From: Microbacterium gallinarum
GTDB taxonomy: Bacteria > Actinomycetota > Actinomycetes > Actinomycetales > Microbacteriaceae
DNA: 64,000 bases
Reading direction: 5' to 3'
Assembly: GCF_014837165.1 (NCBI RefSeq)
Contig: NZ_JACSPM010000001.1
Location: forward strand, 1,384,304-1,448,303
The notes below the pieces were generated by a model, which made no database searches, was not told where the DNA came from, and saw only the letters and a list, made by a program, of their open reading frames with translations. Each line of letters opens with the position of its first letter. Position 1 is the first letter of the stretch. Below, piece by piece: positions 1-9,606 of this stretch. Both the position numbers and the translations under genes were made by a program.

Positions 1-223
1 CACGGACGAGCAGGTCGCCCACCTCGCAGTCCAACGCCTGGCAGATGGCCGACAGGGTCGAGTAGCGGATGGCGCGTGCCCGGTCGTTCTTCAGGATCGA
101 CAGGTTCACCACCGAGACCCCGACGAGCTCGGACAGGCGCGTGAGGGTCATGCCGCGCTCCTCGAGCAGCTCGTCGAGCCGGCAGTGCACCCCGCTCGGG
201 CCGTCGTCCTCGGCCGGGCTCAT
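1..223 (-). CDS. XRE/Cro-CI family transcriptional regulator (3' end beyond window)
   Basis: The minus-strand reading from ATG at 223 gives 74 residues before the window edge. Residues about 15-72 form a Cro/CI-type helix-turn-helix (LDELLEERGMTLTRLSELVG, then a recognition helix with LSILKND). The length and the YozG-like ending (LDCEVGDLLV) suggest that only a few residues are missing. It lies 46 nt downstream of the second of two DUF2975 membrane protein genes, so all three probably form one transcript. Pairing of a small Cro/CI protein with a DUF2975 membrane protein is a known arrangement (YozG/YoaS in Bacillus). Autoregulation through the inverted repeat upstream of the first gene is inferred. 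Confidence 0.8.
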   Translation of the reverse strand, partial: MSPAEDDGPSGVHCRLDELLEERGMTLTRLSELVGVSVVNLSILKNDRARAIRYSTLSAICQALDCEVGDLLVR

Positions 224-269
224 GCGAACCGCCGATGCTCGCGCTGGATCCGCCGGGTGCCGCCCGCCA

Positions 270-1004
270 TCACACCAGCGCCTCGGTGTCATGCTGCAGG
301 CGGGCGCCATGGCAGAAGATCGCGGCCAGCGCGCCGAGTGCGGCTGCTGCGCAGATCGGCCACCACGACACCGAGACCCGGTAGATCCCGGTGGACACCA
401 CATCGGCGCCGCTCGATGGAAAGACCTCGTTCGCGAGGATGGTGCGCCCGAGGCTGCTGAGAAGCTCTCCTCCGAGCCCGGCGACGAGCATCGTGAGGGC
501 GCCGATGAGCAGCCAGCGGCTCACCACGCGCGAGAACGGCACGCCTTTCAGCGCCTGGCCGCATGCGACGGCCAGCACCACGGCGGGAGCGGCGATCGCG
601 ATCAGCGTGAGCACGTCGCCCGCCGCAAGCAGCATCCGCATGCCGGTGTCGACGCCGGCCAGGCTCACGTCGACGCCGGAGATGCTGCCGCACACCAGGG
701 TCGGGGCGGTCGCCACGATCGGCTCGCCGAGACCGCCGCACGACAGGCCGGGCACCGTCACCGAAGCCGGCATGTTCGCGACCCACACATCCCCGCCGAA
801 CCATCGCCAGACCGAGACGACCACTGCGACGCCGGTGAAGGCGACCCACACGCGGGCCAGCGCGCCGGCGACCTCGATCACCACGGAGGAGCTTCGCCGC
901 CGCCGGGCATCCCACGCGATGAAGCCGATGAATCCGGCGACGAGCAACAGGCCGCCGGTGATCCAGAGCAGTGCGCCCGGCAGGTCATGCCATCCGACGC
1001 TCAC
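270..1004 (-). CDS. DUF2975 family membrane protein (second of tandem pair)
   Basis: This gene encodes 244 aa starting at GTG 1004, chosen because a strong GGAGGAG lies 5 nt upstream. Five hydrophobic segments are visible at about residues 8-30, 42-66, 121-150, 160-185 and 205-235. The extracytoplasmic loop between the second and third carries two Cys residues. The protein ends in QHDTEALV, almost the same tail as its upstream neighbour (QKDTEALV), so the two are paralogues from a tandem duplication. The gap to the upstream gene is 25 nt. The molecular role of DUF2975 proteins is unknown. Linkage to a small HTH protein suggests membrane sensing or sequestration of the regulator, which is inference. 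Confidence 0.75.
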   Translation of the reverse strand: MSVGWHDLPGALLWITGGLLLVAGFIGFIAWDARRRRSSSVVIEVAGALARVWVAFTGVAVVVSVWRWFGGDVWVANMPASVTVPGLSCGGLGEPIVATAPTLVCGSISGVDVSLAGVDTGMRMLLAAGDVLTLIAIAAPAVVLAVACGQALKGVPFSRVVSRWLLIGALTMLVAGLGGELLSSLGRTILANEVFPSSGADVVSTGIYRVSVSWWPICAAAALGALAAIFCHGARLQHDTEALV

Positions 1005-1029
1005 GACGTCTCCTCCACGATCATCTTCA

Positions 1030-1767
1030 TCAGACCAGCGCCTCCGTGTCCTTCTGCATGCGGGTGCCGATCTGGAACGCCGCCGCGACGAGCGCGAGGC
1101 CGAGCGCCCACCCGATCGGTGCCAGGTCGAGCGTCAGCACCCACCCCGTCAGCCCTTCGTACGGACCGTCGCCCATGTCGCCGCCGGTGATGGTCCGCTC
1201 ACCCAGGAACGCGACCACCGACGCTCGTGCAAAACTGCCGAACACCTGCGATCCGAGCCCGCCGACGAGCACCGCGATGGCGGTGACGCCGACCACGTGC
1301 GGCAGCGAGCGCACGAAAGGGCGTCCCCGCAGCAGTCCGATGGCGAGCCACGCGACGGCGACCCCGATCGCGAGGGCGGCGAGCAGCGGCAGCGCGCTTT
1401 CGAGGTAGAGCAGCCAGCGCATCCCGCCGGGGAGTCCGGCAACCTCCAGCCAGGCCGACTCGTACCCCGCGCCGACGATCGCGTCCGACTTCTCTGCGAA
1501 CGCCGGCACGGCGGCGTTGGCGAGGGGGAAGCCGTCGATGCGCAGGGGGTCGACGGTGAAGACCTGGATGCCGGCGAGCACGAGCATCACCGTGCTCCCG
1601 GCCGCGACGAGCATCGCGCCGGTCCCGACGACGGCGACCACCCACTCCTCGAGCTTCGAGAGTCCGCCAGGCTCGGCGGCCCGCCGGGTGCGCACCAGCA
1701 GGATCACGAAGATCGTGCCGACGACGATCGGCAGCCCGATCCACAGAGCAAGGAATCCCGATCCCAT
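1030..1767 (-). CDS. DUF2975 family membrane protein (first of tandem pair)
   Basis: This gene encodes 245 aa. The frame is open further upstream, but ATG 1767 is preferred because a GGAGGTG ribosome binding site lies just upstream and the longer reading would run through the operator-like repeat. Transmembrane segments lie near residues 3-24, 47-75, 119-150, 160-185 and 205-240. It heads the minus-strand unit of DUF2975, DUF2975 and XRE. The C-terminus (RMQKDTEALV) matches that of the downstream paralogue, which supports duplication. The function is not known; a transport or sensing role at the membrane is a guess from topology only. Confidence 0.75.
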   Translation of the reverse strand: MGSGFLALWIGLPIVVGTIFVILLVRTRRAAEPGGLSKLEEWVVAVVGTGAMLVAAGSTVMLVLAGIQVFTVDPLRIDGFPLANAAVPAFAEKSDAIVGAGYESAWLEVAGLPGGMRWLLYLESALPLLAALAIGVAVAWLAIGLLRGRPFVRSLPHVVGVTAIAVLVGGLGSQVFGSFARASVVAFLGERTITGGDMGDGPYEGLTGWVLTLDLAPIGWALGLALVAAAFQIGTRMQKDTEALV

Positions 1768-1780
1768 GCCGACACCTCCA

Positions 1781-1812
1781 TATCGATAGTCGTTGTTATC
1801 GACAAACGATAA
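1781..1812. promoter_or_regulatory. Candidate operator upstream of the DUF2975-XRE unit
   Basis: Directly upstream of the first DUF2975 gene lie an 8-bp palindrome TATCGATA (1781-1788) and a near-perfect inverted repeat TTATCG-N5-CGATAA (1796-1812). TATCGA half-sites recur in the same orientation. The position between promoter and ribosome binding site, and the AT-rich composition in otherwise GC-rich DNA, suit a repressor site. Binding by the co-transcribed XRE protein is inferred. Confidence 0.5.
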
Positions 1813-1951
1813 GCCGAGCGGATGCCGCGGCGCAAGCATCCGTTGCACTATGCCCCTGGCGAACACGGGCTCACCCGATCCCCCCTCTCGTTACCCTCGA
1901 TGTAAGGCGCCGAGGGCCCGACAGACCCTCCCTGCCCCGAAGGAGTGAACG

Positions 1952-4474
<2,523 letters not shown>

Positions 4475-4487
4475 AGGCCGGAATGAA

Positions 4488-4521
4488 CGAAGAGCAGATG
4501 CCTCGCGGCATCCGCTCTTCG
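4488..4521 (+). terminator. Hairpin after clpC
   Basis: CGAAGAGC-A-GATGCC pairs with GGCATC-C-GCTCTTCG around a TCGC loop, 14 nt after the clpC stop. There is no U-tract, so this is a likely GC-type terminator or 3'-end stabiliser. Confidence 0.55.
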
Positions 4522-4544
4522 TCGTCTCGGGGCTCCGTGCGCTC

Positions 4545-4550
4545 TACGCT
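4545..4550 (+). promoter_or_regulatory. -10 element of a leaderless promoter for argA
   Basis: TACGCT ends 6 nt before the argA ATG, which places the transcription start at or next to the initiation codon. The same geometry recurs at 5154, 13528, 13977, 15769 (minus), 15809 and 21014 (minus). Confidence 0.5.
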
Positions 4551-4556
4551 GGAGGG

Positions 4557-5060
4557 ATGAGCGAGATCACGGTGCGGCCCGCGCGCACGCGCGACGTGCG
4601 CGGCATCCAGGCGATGCTGGAGCCGTTCGTGCAGCGCCGCATCCTCCTCGGCAAGGACCTGGTCGTTCTCTACGAGGCGACGCAGCAGTTCCTGGTCGCC
4701 GAGGACGGCGAGGGCAACCTGATCGGCTGCGGCGCGCTGCACGTGATGTGGGAGGACCTCGGCGAGATCCGCACGCTCATCGTCGTCGACGAGTGGCTCC
4801 ACCACGGCGTCGGCCGAGCGCTCGTCGAAGGGCTCGAGGAGCAGGCCCGCACGCTCGGGCTCACGCGGCTGTTCTGCCTCACGTTCGAGGTCGACTTCTT
4901 CACGCGGCGCGGCTTCTCGCCGATCGGCGAGCAGGTCGTCGACCCCGACGTCTACTCGCAGCTCATCCGCTCTCCTGATGAGGGCGTCGCCGAGTTCCTC
5001 GACCTCGCGCACGTCAAGCCCAACACGCTCGGCAACACGAGGATGATCAAGAACCTCTGA
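4557..5060 (+). CDS. argA: Amino-acid N-acetyltransferase (N-acetylglutamate synthase, short actinobacterial type)
   Basis: This gene encodes a 167-aa single-domain GNAT protein. It is predicted to transfer acetyl from acetyl-CoA to glutamate, the first step of arginine biosynthesis. The acetyl-CoA pyrophosphate-binding region is seen at VVDEWLHHGVGRALVEGL (about residues 75-92). The C-terminal half has the family's FTRRGF motif and ends in a long tail (HVKPNTLGNTRMIKN). It lacks the amino-acid kinase domain of E. coli ArgA and matches the short type known from Mycobacterium (Rv2747). It is probably leaderless, because TACGCT ends 6 nt before ATG although GGAGGG also lies between them. No other arg genes are adjacent. 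Confidence 0.88.
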   Translation: MSEITVRPARTRDVRGIQAMLEPFVQRRILLGKDLVVLYEATQQFLVAEDGEGNLIGCGALHVMWEDLGEIRTLIVVDEWLHHGVGRALVEGLEEQARTLGLTRLFCLTFEVDFFTRRGFSPIGEQVVDPDVYSQLIRSPDEGVAEFLDLAHVKPNTLGNTRMIKNL

Positions 5061-5153
5061 GCGGATGCCGCGACCCGCGGCTGCGCGTGCGCTGACGCCG
5101 CAGCGAACGCGAGGCGGCGGGCGTGCCGACGCGGCGGGCCGGACGCCTCCGCC

Positions 5154-5159
5154 TACCCT
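5154..5159 (+). promoter_or_regulatory. -10 element of a leaderless promoter
   Basis: TACCCT ends 6 nt before the ATG at 5166, and no Shine-Dalgarno sequence is visible. Confidence 0.4.
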
Positions 5160-5165
5160 GGTCTC

Positions 5166-5861
5166 ATGACCGGCGAGACTCCCCGCAGACGGCACTCCCC
5201 GGCGGTGTACCGCCGCCGTCGGATCGTCCTGCTCATCGGGCTGCTGCTGGTCGCCGTCCTCATCTGGCTGCTCGTCGCCCAGCCGTGGCGGAGCACCGCG
5301 TCGGAAGGCGCCGAGCCGCAGACCGAGAAGACCCAGGATGCGGCAGGATCGCTGCCCGTCCCGACCGCGGCGGCGACGCCCGGCCCCACCCCGACCGGAG
5401 AGGCCGCGGGCGACGCGACCCCGAAGCCGACGCCGTCGGGCACCCCTGCCGCCCAGCCCTGCGTCGGAAGCGACATCGCCGTCGAGGCGGTCACGAGCCA
5501 GGAGTCGTACTCGAACGACCAGGTGCCGTCGTTCTCGATCCGGCTCACCAACGAGGGCGACGCCGACTGCACGCTCAACGTCGGCACGAGCGGCCAGGTC
5601 TTCACCGTGACCAGCGGCAGCGACACGTGGTGGCGGTCGACGGACTGCCAGAGCGAGCCCAGCGACATGACCGTGCTGCTGACGGCAGGGCAGACCGTGT
5701 CGAGCGCTTCGCCGCTCACGTGGGACCGCACGCGCTCCGCGGTCGGCACATGCGACGACGAGACACGACCGCGGGCTCCCGGCGGCGGCGCGTCGTATCA
5801 CCTCGCCGTCGAGATCGGCGGGGTCGCCTCGACCGAGACGACCCAGTTCCTGCTGTACTGA
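5166..5861 (+). CDS. Membrane-anchored protein with Pro/Thr linker and extracellular beta domain
   Basis: This gene encodes 231 aa. A basic N-terminus with a run of arginines precedes one transmembrane helix (about residues 20-42), giving an N-in, C-out topology. A linker rich in Thr, Pro and Ala (about 65-97) follows, then a C-terminal domain of about 130 residues. That domain has four Cys residues (at CVGSD, DCTLN, DCQSE and CDDE) and alternating beta-like stretches resembling actinobacterial DUF4232-type surface domains. No catalytic motif was recognised. It appears to be transcribed alone from its own leaderless promoter, with a hairpin just after the stop. The function is unknown; an envelope role is inferred from topology only. 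Confidence 0.7.
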   Translation: MTGETPRRRHSPAVYRRRRIVLLIGLLLVAVLIWLLVAQPWRSTASEGAEPQTEKTQDAAGSLPVPTAAATPGPTPTGEAAGDATPKPTPSGTPAAQPCVGSDIAVEAVTSQESYSNDQVPSFSIRLTNEGDADCTLNVGTSGQVFTVTSGSDTWWRSTDCQSEPSDMTVLLTAGQTVSSASPLTWDRTRSAVGTCDDETRPRAPGGGASYHLAVEIGGVASTETTQFLLY

Positions 5862-5870
5862 CGCCGGGCG

Positions 5871-5899
5871 CGATGACCCGCTGAGGCGGGGAGTCATCG
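5871..5899 (+). terminator. Hairpin after the membrane-anchored protein gene
   Basis: CGATGAC pairs with GTCATCG and an inner CCGC/GCGG stem encloses TGAG, 9 nt after the stop. No T-run follows. Confidence 0.45.
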
Positions 5900-5930
5900 G
5901 CGCGCGCCTGCGTCGGCGCGCGTGCGCTCC

Positions 5931-5994
5931 ACGCGCACCTGCGCTCACGCGCACCTGTGCTCACGCGCGCGCCTGTGCCCACGCGCGCCTGCGG
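5931..5994. repeat. Short tandem repeat, about 16-bp unit, four degenerate copies
   Basis: The units start at 5931, 5947, 5963 and 5981 and share ACGCGC(A/G)CCTG(C/T)G. The third carries a 2-bp insertion. The repeat lies in non-coding DNA and has no assigned function. Confidence 0.6.
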
Positions 5995-6006
5995 GAGGGC
6001 AGGAAA

Positions 6007-6038
6007 AGGCCCCCGGGGTTGGGGACTCCCGGGGGCCT
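6007..6038 (-). terminator. Strong GC hairpin with T-tail on the minus strand
   Basis: AGGCCCCCGGG pairs with CCCGGGGGCCT. Read on the minus strand the stem is followed by TTTTCC, as in an intrinsic terminator. The nearest minus-strand gene ends about 500 nt upstream of it at 6541 and has its own hairpin. This one may therefore end a read-through product or an unannotated RNA from 6040-6490. Confidence 0.45.
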
Positions 6039-6432
6039 GCCACTGTCGGCAGTTCGGGCACACCCCAAGGCGCGCGATGCTCGACAGTGAAGAGACAGTG
6101 CTGGGGACACTGTTCTCGGAGGTGCTGGGGACACCTCGCGTATAAGGTTACGCGGATTGGTAGTACCTTGTATGTCCCCACTTCGGTGGACAAGAACACG
6201 ATTCTCATGAGATTTTCATGAAGTTGTGTCCCCCGAAAGGGGGACACAGGCGAATTTCCGGGAGTAACGTGGGCCTCAGCTCCCGCAGCCGCTCGATGCT
6301 GTCCCCCAACAGCAGCCTCGTCACCCCAGCGAGCAGTCGAACCGCCGGTGAGCAGTAGGCCCTCTCGAGCCGCCGTGGGAGAACGGCGCGAGGGGGCCGC
6401 TCAGTCCCCGGACGCGGCACTCGCACCCGGAT
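6039..6432. other. Non-coding stretch with recurrent GGGGACA/TGTCCCC hairpins
   Basis: No convincing gene was found between 5862 and 6540. This part carries at least six copies of GGGGACA or its complement in about 220 bp (near 6105, 6128, 6173, 6228, 6240 and 6301). It also has a UUCG-capped stem near 6175-6192 and a locally AT-richer patch (6150-6220). It could be the worn remains of an insertion element or the template of a structured RNA. Neither is proven. Confidence 0.4.
6225..6248. repeat. Perfect inverted repeat with GAAA tetraloop
   Basis: TGTGTCCCCC and GGGGGACACA pair over 10 bp around GAAA, a stable GNRA-loop hairpin. It is not placed as the terminator of any recognised gene. Confidence 0.6.
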
Positions 6433-6488
6433 CCCGCACCGCTCCGTTCGCGGACATAGCCCCGCACCGCTCCGTTCGCGGACAAAGC
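6433..6488. repeat. Two tandem 28-bp direct repeats
   Basis: The units at 6433-6460 and 6461-6488 are identical except for one base (CATAGC versus CAAAGC). They abut the terminator of the APC permease gene. No ORF or known repeat family was recognised. Confidence 0.75.
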
Positions 6489-6490
6489 AA

Positions 6491-6527
6491 CGGGGCCGGA
6501 GCGTCCCCCCGGACCACTCCGACCCCG
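6491..6527 (-). terminator. Intrinsic terminator of the APC permease gene
   Basis: CGGGG-C-CGGAG pairs with CTCCG-A-CCCCG. On the minus strand the stem is followed by a T-rich GTTGCTTTG, 14 nt after the permease stop. Confidence 0.6.
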
Positions 6528-6540
6528 CGCATCCCCCTTG

Positions 6541-8088
6541 CTAGGGCTTGTCGCTGCCGAACACCTCGGCCTCCATGGCGTCGTAGCCCTCGGCCTGCGG
6601 GTCGCCGTGGGTTCCGCCCGAGAGTGCGTACTCCTCTTCGGGGGAGAGCACCAGGCGGTGCCGGAAGAACAGGGCGAAGCCGACGAGGATGATCACGTAC
6701 ACGATGAAGATGGCGACGATCGCCGGCACGAACGTCGGATTGAGCAGGAAGCCCACGAAGATGAGCGCCGCGATGACCGCCGCGATCACGGCGCCGGTGA
6801 TGCCCCACGGGCTGCGGTACGGACGGTTCGCATTCGGGAACTTCCTGCGCAGGATGATGAACGAGATCATCTGCAGCAGATAGGCCAGCACCGCGCCCCA
6901 CACCGCGATGTTCAGCACGATGGCTCCGGCGACAGCGCCGGCGCCCTCGTTCAGGGCCGCGACGGTGTCGAGCACCACCAGCGCGATGAAGCCGATGACC
7001 GCGCCGACCGCGAGGGCGACCCATGGCGTCTGGCGCTTGCCCGTCAGCGAGAGGAAGCGCGGGTAGTAGCCGGCACGTGACAGCGAGTACATGTTGCGCC
7101 CGTAGGCGAACATGATGCCCTGGAGCGAGGCGAGGAGGCCGACCAGTGCGAAGAGCGCGAGCACGGCAGCCAGGCCGTCGCCCACGATCGCGCGGAAGCC
7201 GTCGAGCAGCGGCTCGGCCGCGACTCCTGTGGCCTCGGCGCCGATCACGCCGGTGTTGAGGAAGAGCACCAGCAGGCCGGTCACGATGAGCGTTCCGCGG
7301 GCCCAGAACCCCGCGCGGGGGATGTCGCGCACCGGGTTGTGGGACTCCTCGGCGGCAAGCGGCAGCTCCTCGATGCCGAGGAAGAACCACATCGCGAACG
7401 GAAGCGCGAAGAGGATCGGCAGCACGCCGTGCGGCAAGAACTCGGTCTGCCCGGGGTCGGGCGCGATGTCCCACAGGTTCGCCCACTGGAACGCCCCCGA
7501 GAAGATCGCCATCGCGGAGAAGACGAGGATGATGCCGATCGAGATGATCGAGACGACGATCGCGAACTTGAACGAGATGTTGGCGCCCGCGGAGTTGAGA
7601 GCGATGAAGAGGACGTAGAGCAGCACCCACCACACCCATGCGGGCAGGGAGACGCCGAGGAGCTCGGACGTGATGGCATCGGCATAGGACGCCGAGAAGT
7701 AGACGATGACCGCAGTCGTCGCGACGTACTCGATCGTCTCCGCGGCACCGGTGACCAGACCGCCCCACGGACCCATGGCCGATCGGGCGAACGAGTACGC
7801 GCCCCCGGTGTGGGGCATGGCCGACGCCATCTCGCCGATCGAGAAGATCATGCCGTAGTACATGGCGACCAGGATCACGAAGGCGATCAGCATGCCGCCG
7901 AACCCGGCGAAGTCGATGCCGAAGTTCCAGCCGGAGAAGTCGCCGGAGATGACGGCGGCGACGGCGAGGCCCCACAGGCCCCACACACCCGCGGATCGTT
8001 TCAGAGTCCGCTTCTGGAAGTAGTCCTGACCAGCCCGCGTATAGGTCGCGCCGGCGACCTTCGCGGGACCATCGCTCGACTGAGACAT
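6541..8088 (-). CDS. APC family amine/amino acid permease (ethanolamine permease-like)
   Basis: This gene encodes a 515-aa secondary transporter with about 12 hydrophobic segments between residues 33 and 480. The first region (AAVISGDFSGWNFGIDFAGFG) and the TM6-region motif (WFFLGIEELPLAAEESHNP) are typical of the ethanolamine transporter branch of the APC superfamily, whose members carry a conserved E-x-x-P-L-A-x-E-E. The start at ATG 8088 follows GGAGGA. It is transcribed divergently from a glutamine-synthetase-like ligase, 162 bp apart, which points to uptake of the amine that the ligase acts on. Putrescine or another amine remains possible, because substrate specificity cannot be read from sequence alone. 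Confidence 0.85.
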   Translation of the reverse strand: MSQSSDGPAKVAGATYTRAGQDYFQKRTLKRSAGVWGLWGLAVAAVISGDFSGWNFGIDFAGFGGMLIAFVILVAMYYGMIFSIGEMASAMPHTGGAYSFARSAMGPWGGLVTGAAETIEYVATTAVIVYFSASYADAITSELLGVSLPAWVWWVLLYVLFIALNSAGANISFKFAIVVSIISIGIILVFSAMAIFSGAFQWANLWDIAPDPGQTEFLPHGVLPILFALPFAMWFFLGIEELPLAAEESHNPVRDIPRAGFWARGTLIVTGLLVLFLNTGVIGAEATGVAAEPLLDGFRAIVGDGLAAVLALFALVGLLASLQGIMFAYGRNMYSLSRAGYYPRFLSLTGKRQTPWVALAVGAVIGFIALVVLDTVAALNEGAGAVAGAIVLNIAVWGAVLAYLLQMISFIILRRKFPNANRPYRSPWGITGAVIAAVIAALIFVGFLLNPTFVPAIVAIFIVYVIILVGFALFFRHRLVLSPEEEYALSGGTHGDPQAEGYDAMEAEVFGSDKP

Positions 8089-8250
8089 CGATCCTCCGTG
8101 CTCTCGGGTGGGACGCGGGGGGTGCGTCTGCGCATGATTGTGATCCCTATTGGCAGGTTGTGTCTACCTTTGGAGTCAGATTCGTCGTTACAGTTGACCG
8201 ACTCCGTACCGCTCGCGGGGCTCATCGGTCCGAACAGGAAGGTTGGGCGC
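8089..8250. promoter_or_regulatory. Divergent promoter region of permease and ligase
   Basis: This 162-bp spacer controls both directions. It holds a spaced inverted pair GGAGTC (8172-8177) and GACTCC (8200-8205) and a ribosome binding site AGGAAGG at 8236-8242. The GntR regulator encoded at 12699 is the natural candidate to bind here. No clear GntR palindrome could be pinned down. Confidence 0.35.
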
Positions 8251-9606
8251 ATGCCGGGAAACCTCAGCGTCGATGAACTGAACGCCGCGATCTCGGCGGG
8301 GGAGATCGACACCGTCGTCGTCGCCTTCGCCGACGCCCAGGGGCGCATGGTCGGCAAGCGCGTCTCGGCCCGGCTCTTCCAGGAGGAGGTGCTCCCGCAC
8401 GGCGCCGAGGCCTGCAACTACCTGCTGTCGGTCGACGTCGACATGAACACCGTCGACGGGTACGCGATGTCGAGCTGGGAGACCGGCTACGGCGACATGA
8501 TGCTGCTCAGCGACACCGGCACGCTCCGGCGCATGCCGTGGATGCCGGGGAGCGCGCTCGTCATCGCCGACCTCGGCTGGGAGAACGGCGATCCGGTGGT
8601 CCAGTCACCGCGTGCCATCCTCAAGCAGCAGCGCGCGCGCCTCGCCGACCGGGGTCTCGTCGCGTACTCGGGCACCGAACTCGAGTTCATCGTCTTCGAC
8701 GACTCGTATCGGGATGCCTGGGCCAAGGGCTACCGCGACCTCCGGACCTCTACCGATTACAACGTCGATTACGACCTGCTCGCGTCAGGCCGCCTGGAGC
8801 CGCTGCTGCGCGACATCCGCCTGCAGATGGACGGCGCCGGGCTGTACACCGAGGGCGTGAAGGGCGAGTGCAACCTCGGCCAGCAGGAGATCGCGTTTCG
8901 CTACGCCGAGGTGCTCGAAACCGCCGACCAGCACACGATCTACAAGAGCGGTGCCAAGTCGATCGCCGACGCGCACGGCAAGTCGATCACGTTCATGGCC
9001 AAGTTCAACGAGCGCGAGGGCAGCAGCTGCCACATCCACCTGTCGCTGCGGTCCGAGGACGGCGAACCGGTGATGGCGGGCGACCGCGCGCACGGCTTCA
9101 GCCCGCTCATGGAGCACTGGATCGCCGGCATCCTCGCCACCCTCCATGAGTTCACGCTGCTGTACGCACCGACGATCAACTCGTACAAGCGGTTCGCCCC
9201 GGGCTCGTTCGCACCCACGGGGATCGCCTGGGGGATCGACAACCGGACGTGCGCCCTGCGGGTCGTCGGCCACGGCTCGTCGCTGCGGGTCGAGAACCGC
9301 GTGCCGGGCGGAGACGTGAACCCGTACCTGGCGATCTCGGCGATCATCGCCGGCGGGCTGCACGGCGTGGAGCACGAGCTGCCACTGCCCGACCCGCTCA
9401 CGGGCAACGCCTACGCCTCGGGTGTGGACCACCTGCCCACGACGCTCCGCGAGGCGGCGCGGCTCTTCGACGAGTCCGCGATCGCCCGCGCCGCCTTCGG
9501 CGACGACATGGTCGACCACTACCTGAACCAGGCGCGCATCGAGGTCGAAGCCTATGACGCCGCTGTCACCGATTGGGAGAGGGTGCGTGGATTTGAGCGC
9601 CTCTGA
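8251..9606 (+). CDS. Glutamine synthetase-like gamma-glutamylamide ligase
   Basis: This gene encodes 451 aa of the GS-I fold. Visible motifs are the substrate-side ELEF (about residue 145), GECNLGQQE (metal ligands), SSCHIHLSL in place of the canonical GS NxxGxHxH, NSYKRF, and the C-terminal RVENRVPGGDVNPYL. No adenylylation Tyr loop is visible. This fits the GlnA3/GlnA4/PuuA type of enzyme, which joins glutamate to a polyamine or ethanolamine with ATP, rather than nitrogen-assimilating GlnA. ATG 8251 is chosen over longer upstream starts because AGGAAGG precedes it by 8 nt. It opens an operon with the hydrolase, ALDH and SDR genes. Confidence 0.88.
   Translation: MPGNLSVDELNAAISAGEIDTVVVAFADAQGRMVGKRVSARLFQEEVLPHGAEACNYLLSVDVDMNTVDGYAMSSWETGYGDMMLLSDTGTLRRMPWMPGSALVIADLGWENGDPVVQSPRAILKQQRARLADRGLVAYSGTELEFIVFDDSYRDAWAKGYRDLRTSTDYNVDYDLLASGRLEPLLRDIRLQMDGAGLYTEGVKGECNLGQQEIAFRYAEVLETADQHTIYKSGAKSIADAHGKSITFMAKFNEREGSSCHIHLSLRSEDGEPVMAGDRAHGFSPLMEHWIAGILATLHEFTLLYAPTINSYKRFAPGSFAPTGIAWGIDNRTCALRVVGHGSSLRVENRVPGGDVNPYLAISAIIAGGLHGVEHELPLPDPLTGNAYASGVDHLPTTLREAARLFDESAIARAAFGDDMVDHYLNQARIEVEAYDAAVTDWERVRGFERL

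Noticed and set aside
6077..6145. A 22-codon reading frame MLDSEETVLG... in the hairpin-rich gap
   Set aside because: No ribosome binding site and too short to judge; the repeated LGT pattern only reflects the repeated GGGGACA motif.
5931..6488. Possible CRISPR array
   Set aside because: The repeats abut without unique spacers and no cas genes are present.
8251..9606. Annotation as housekeeping glutamine synthetase GlnA
   Set aside because: The canonical GS motif NxxGxHxH is replaced, no adenylylation loop is visible, and the neighbours are a gamma-glutamyl hydrolase and ALDH.
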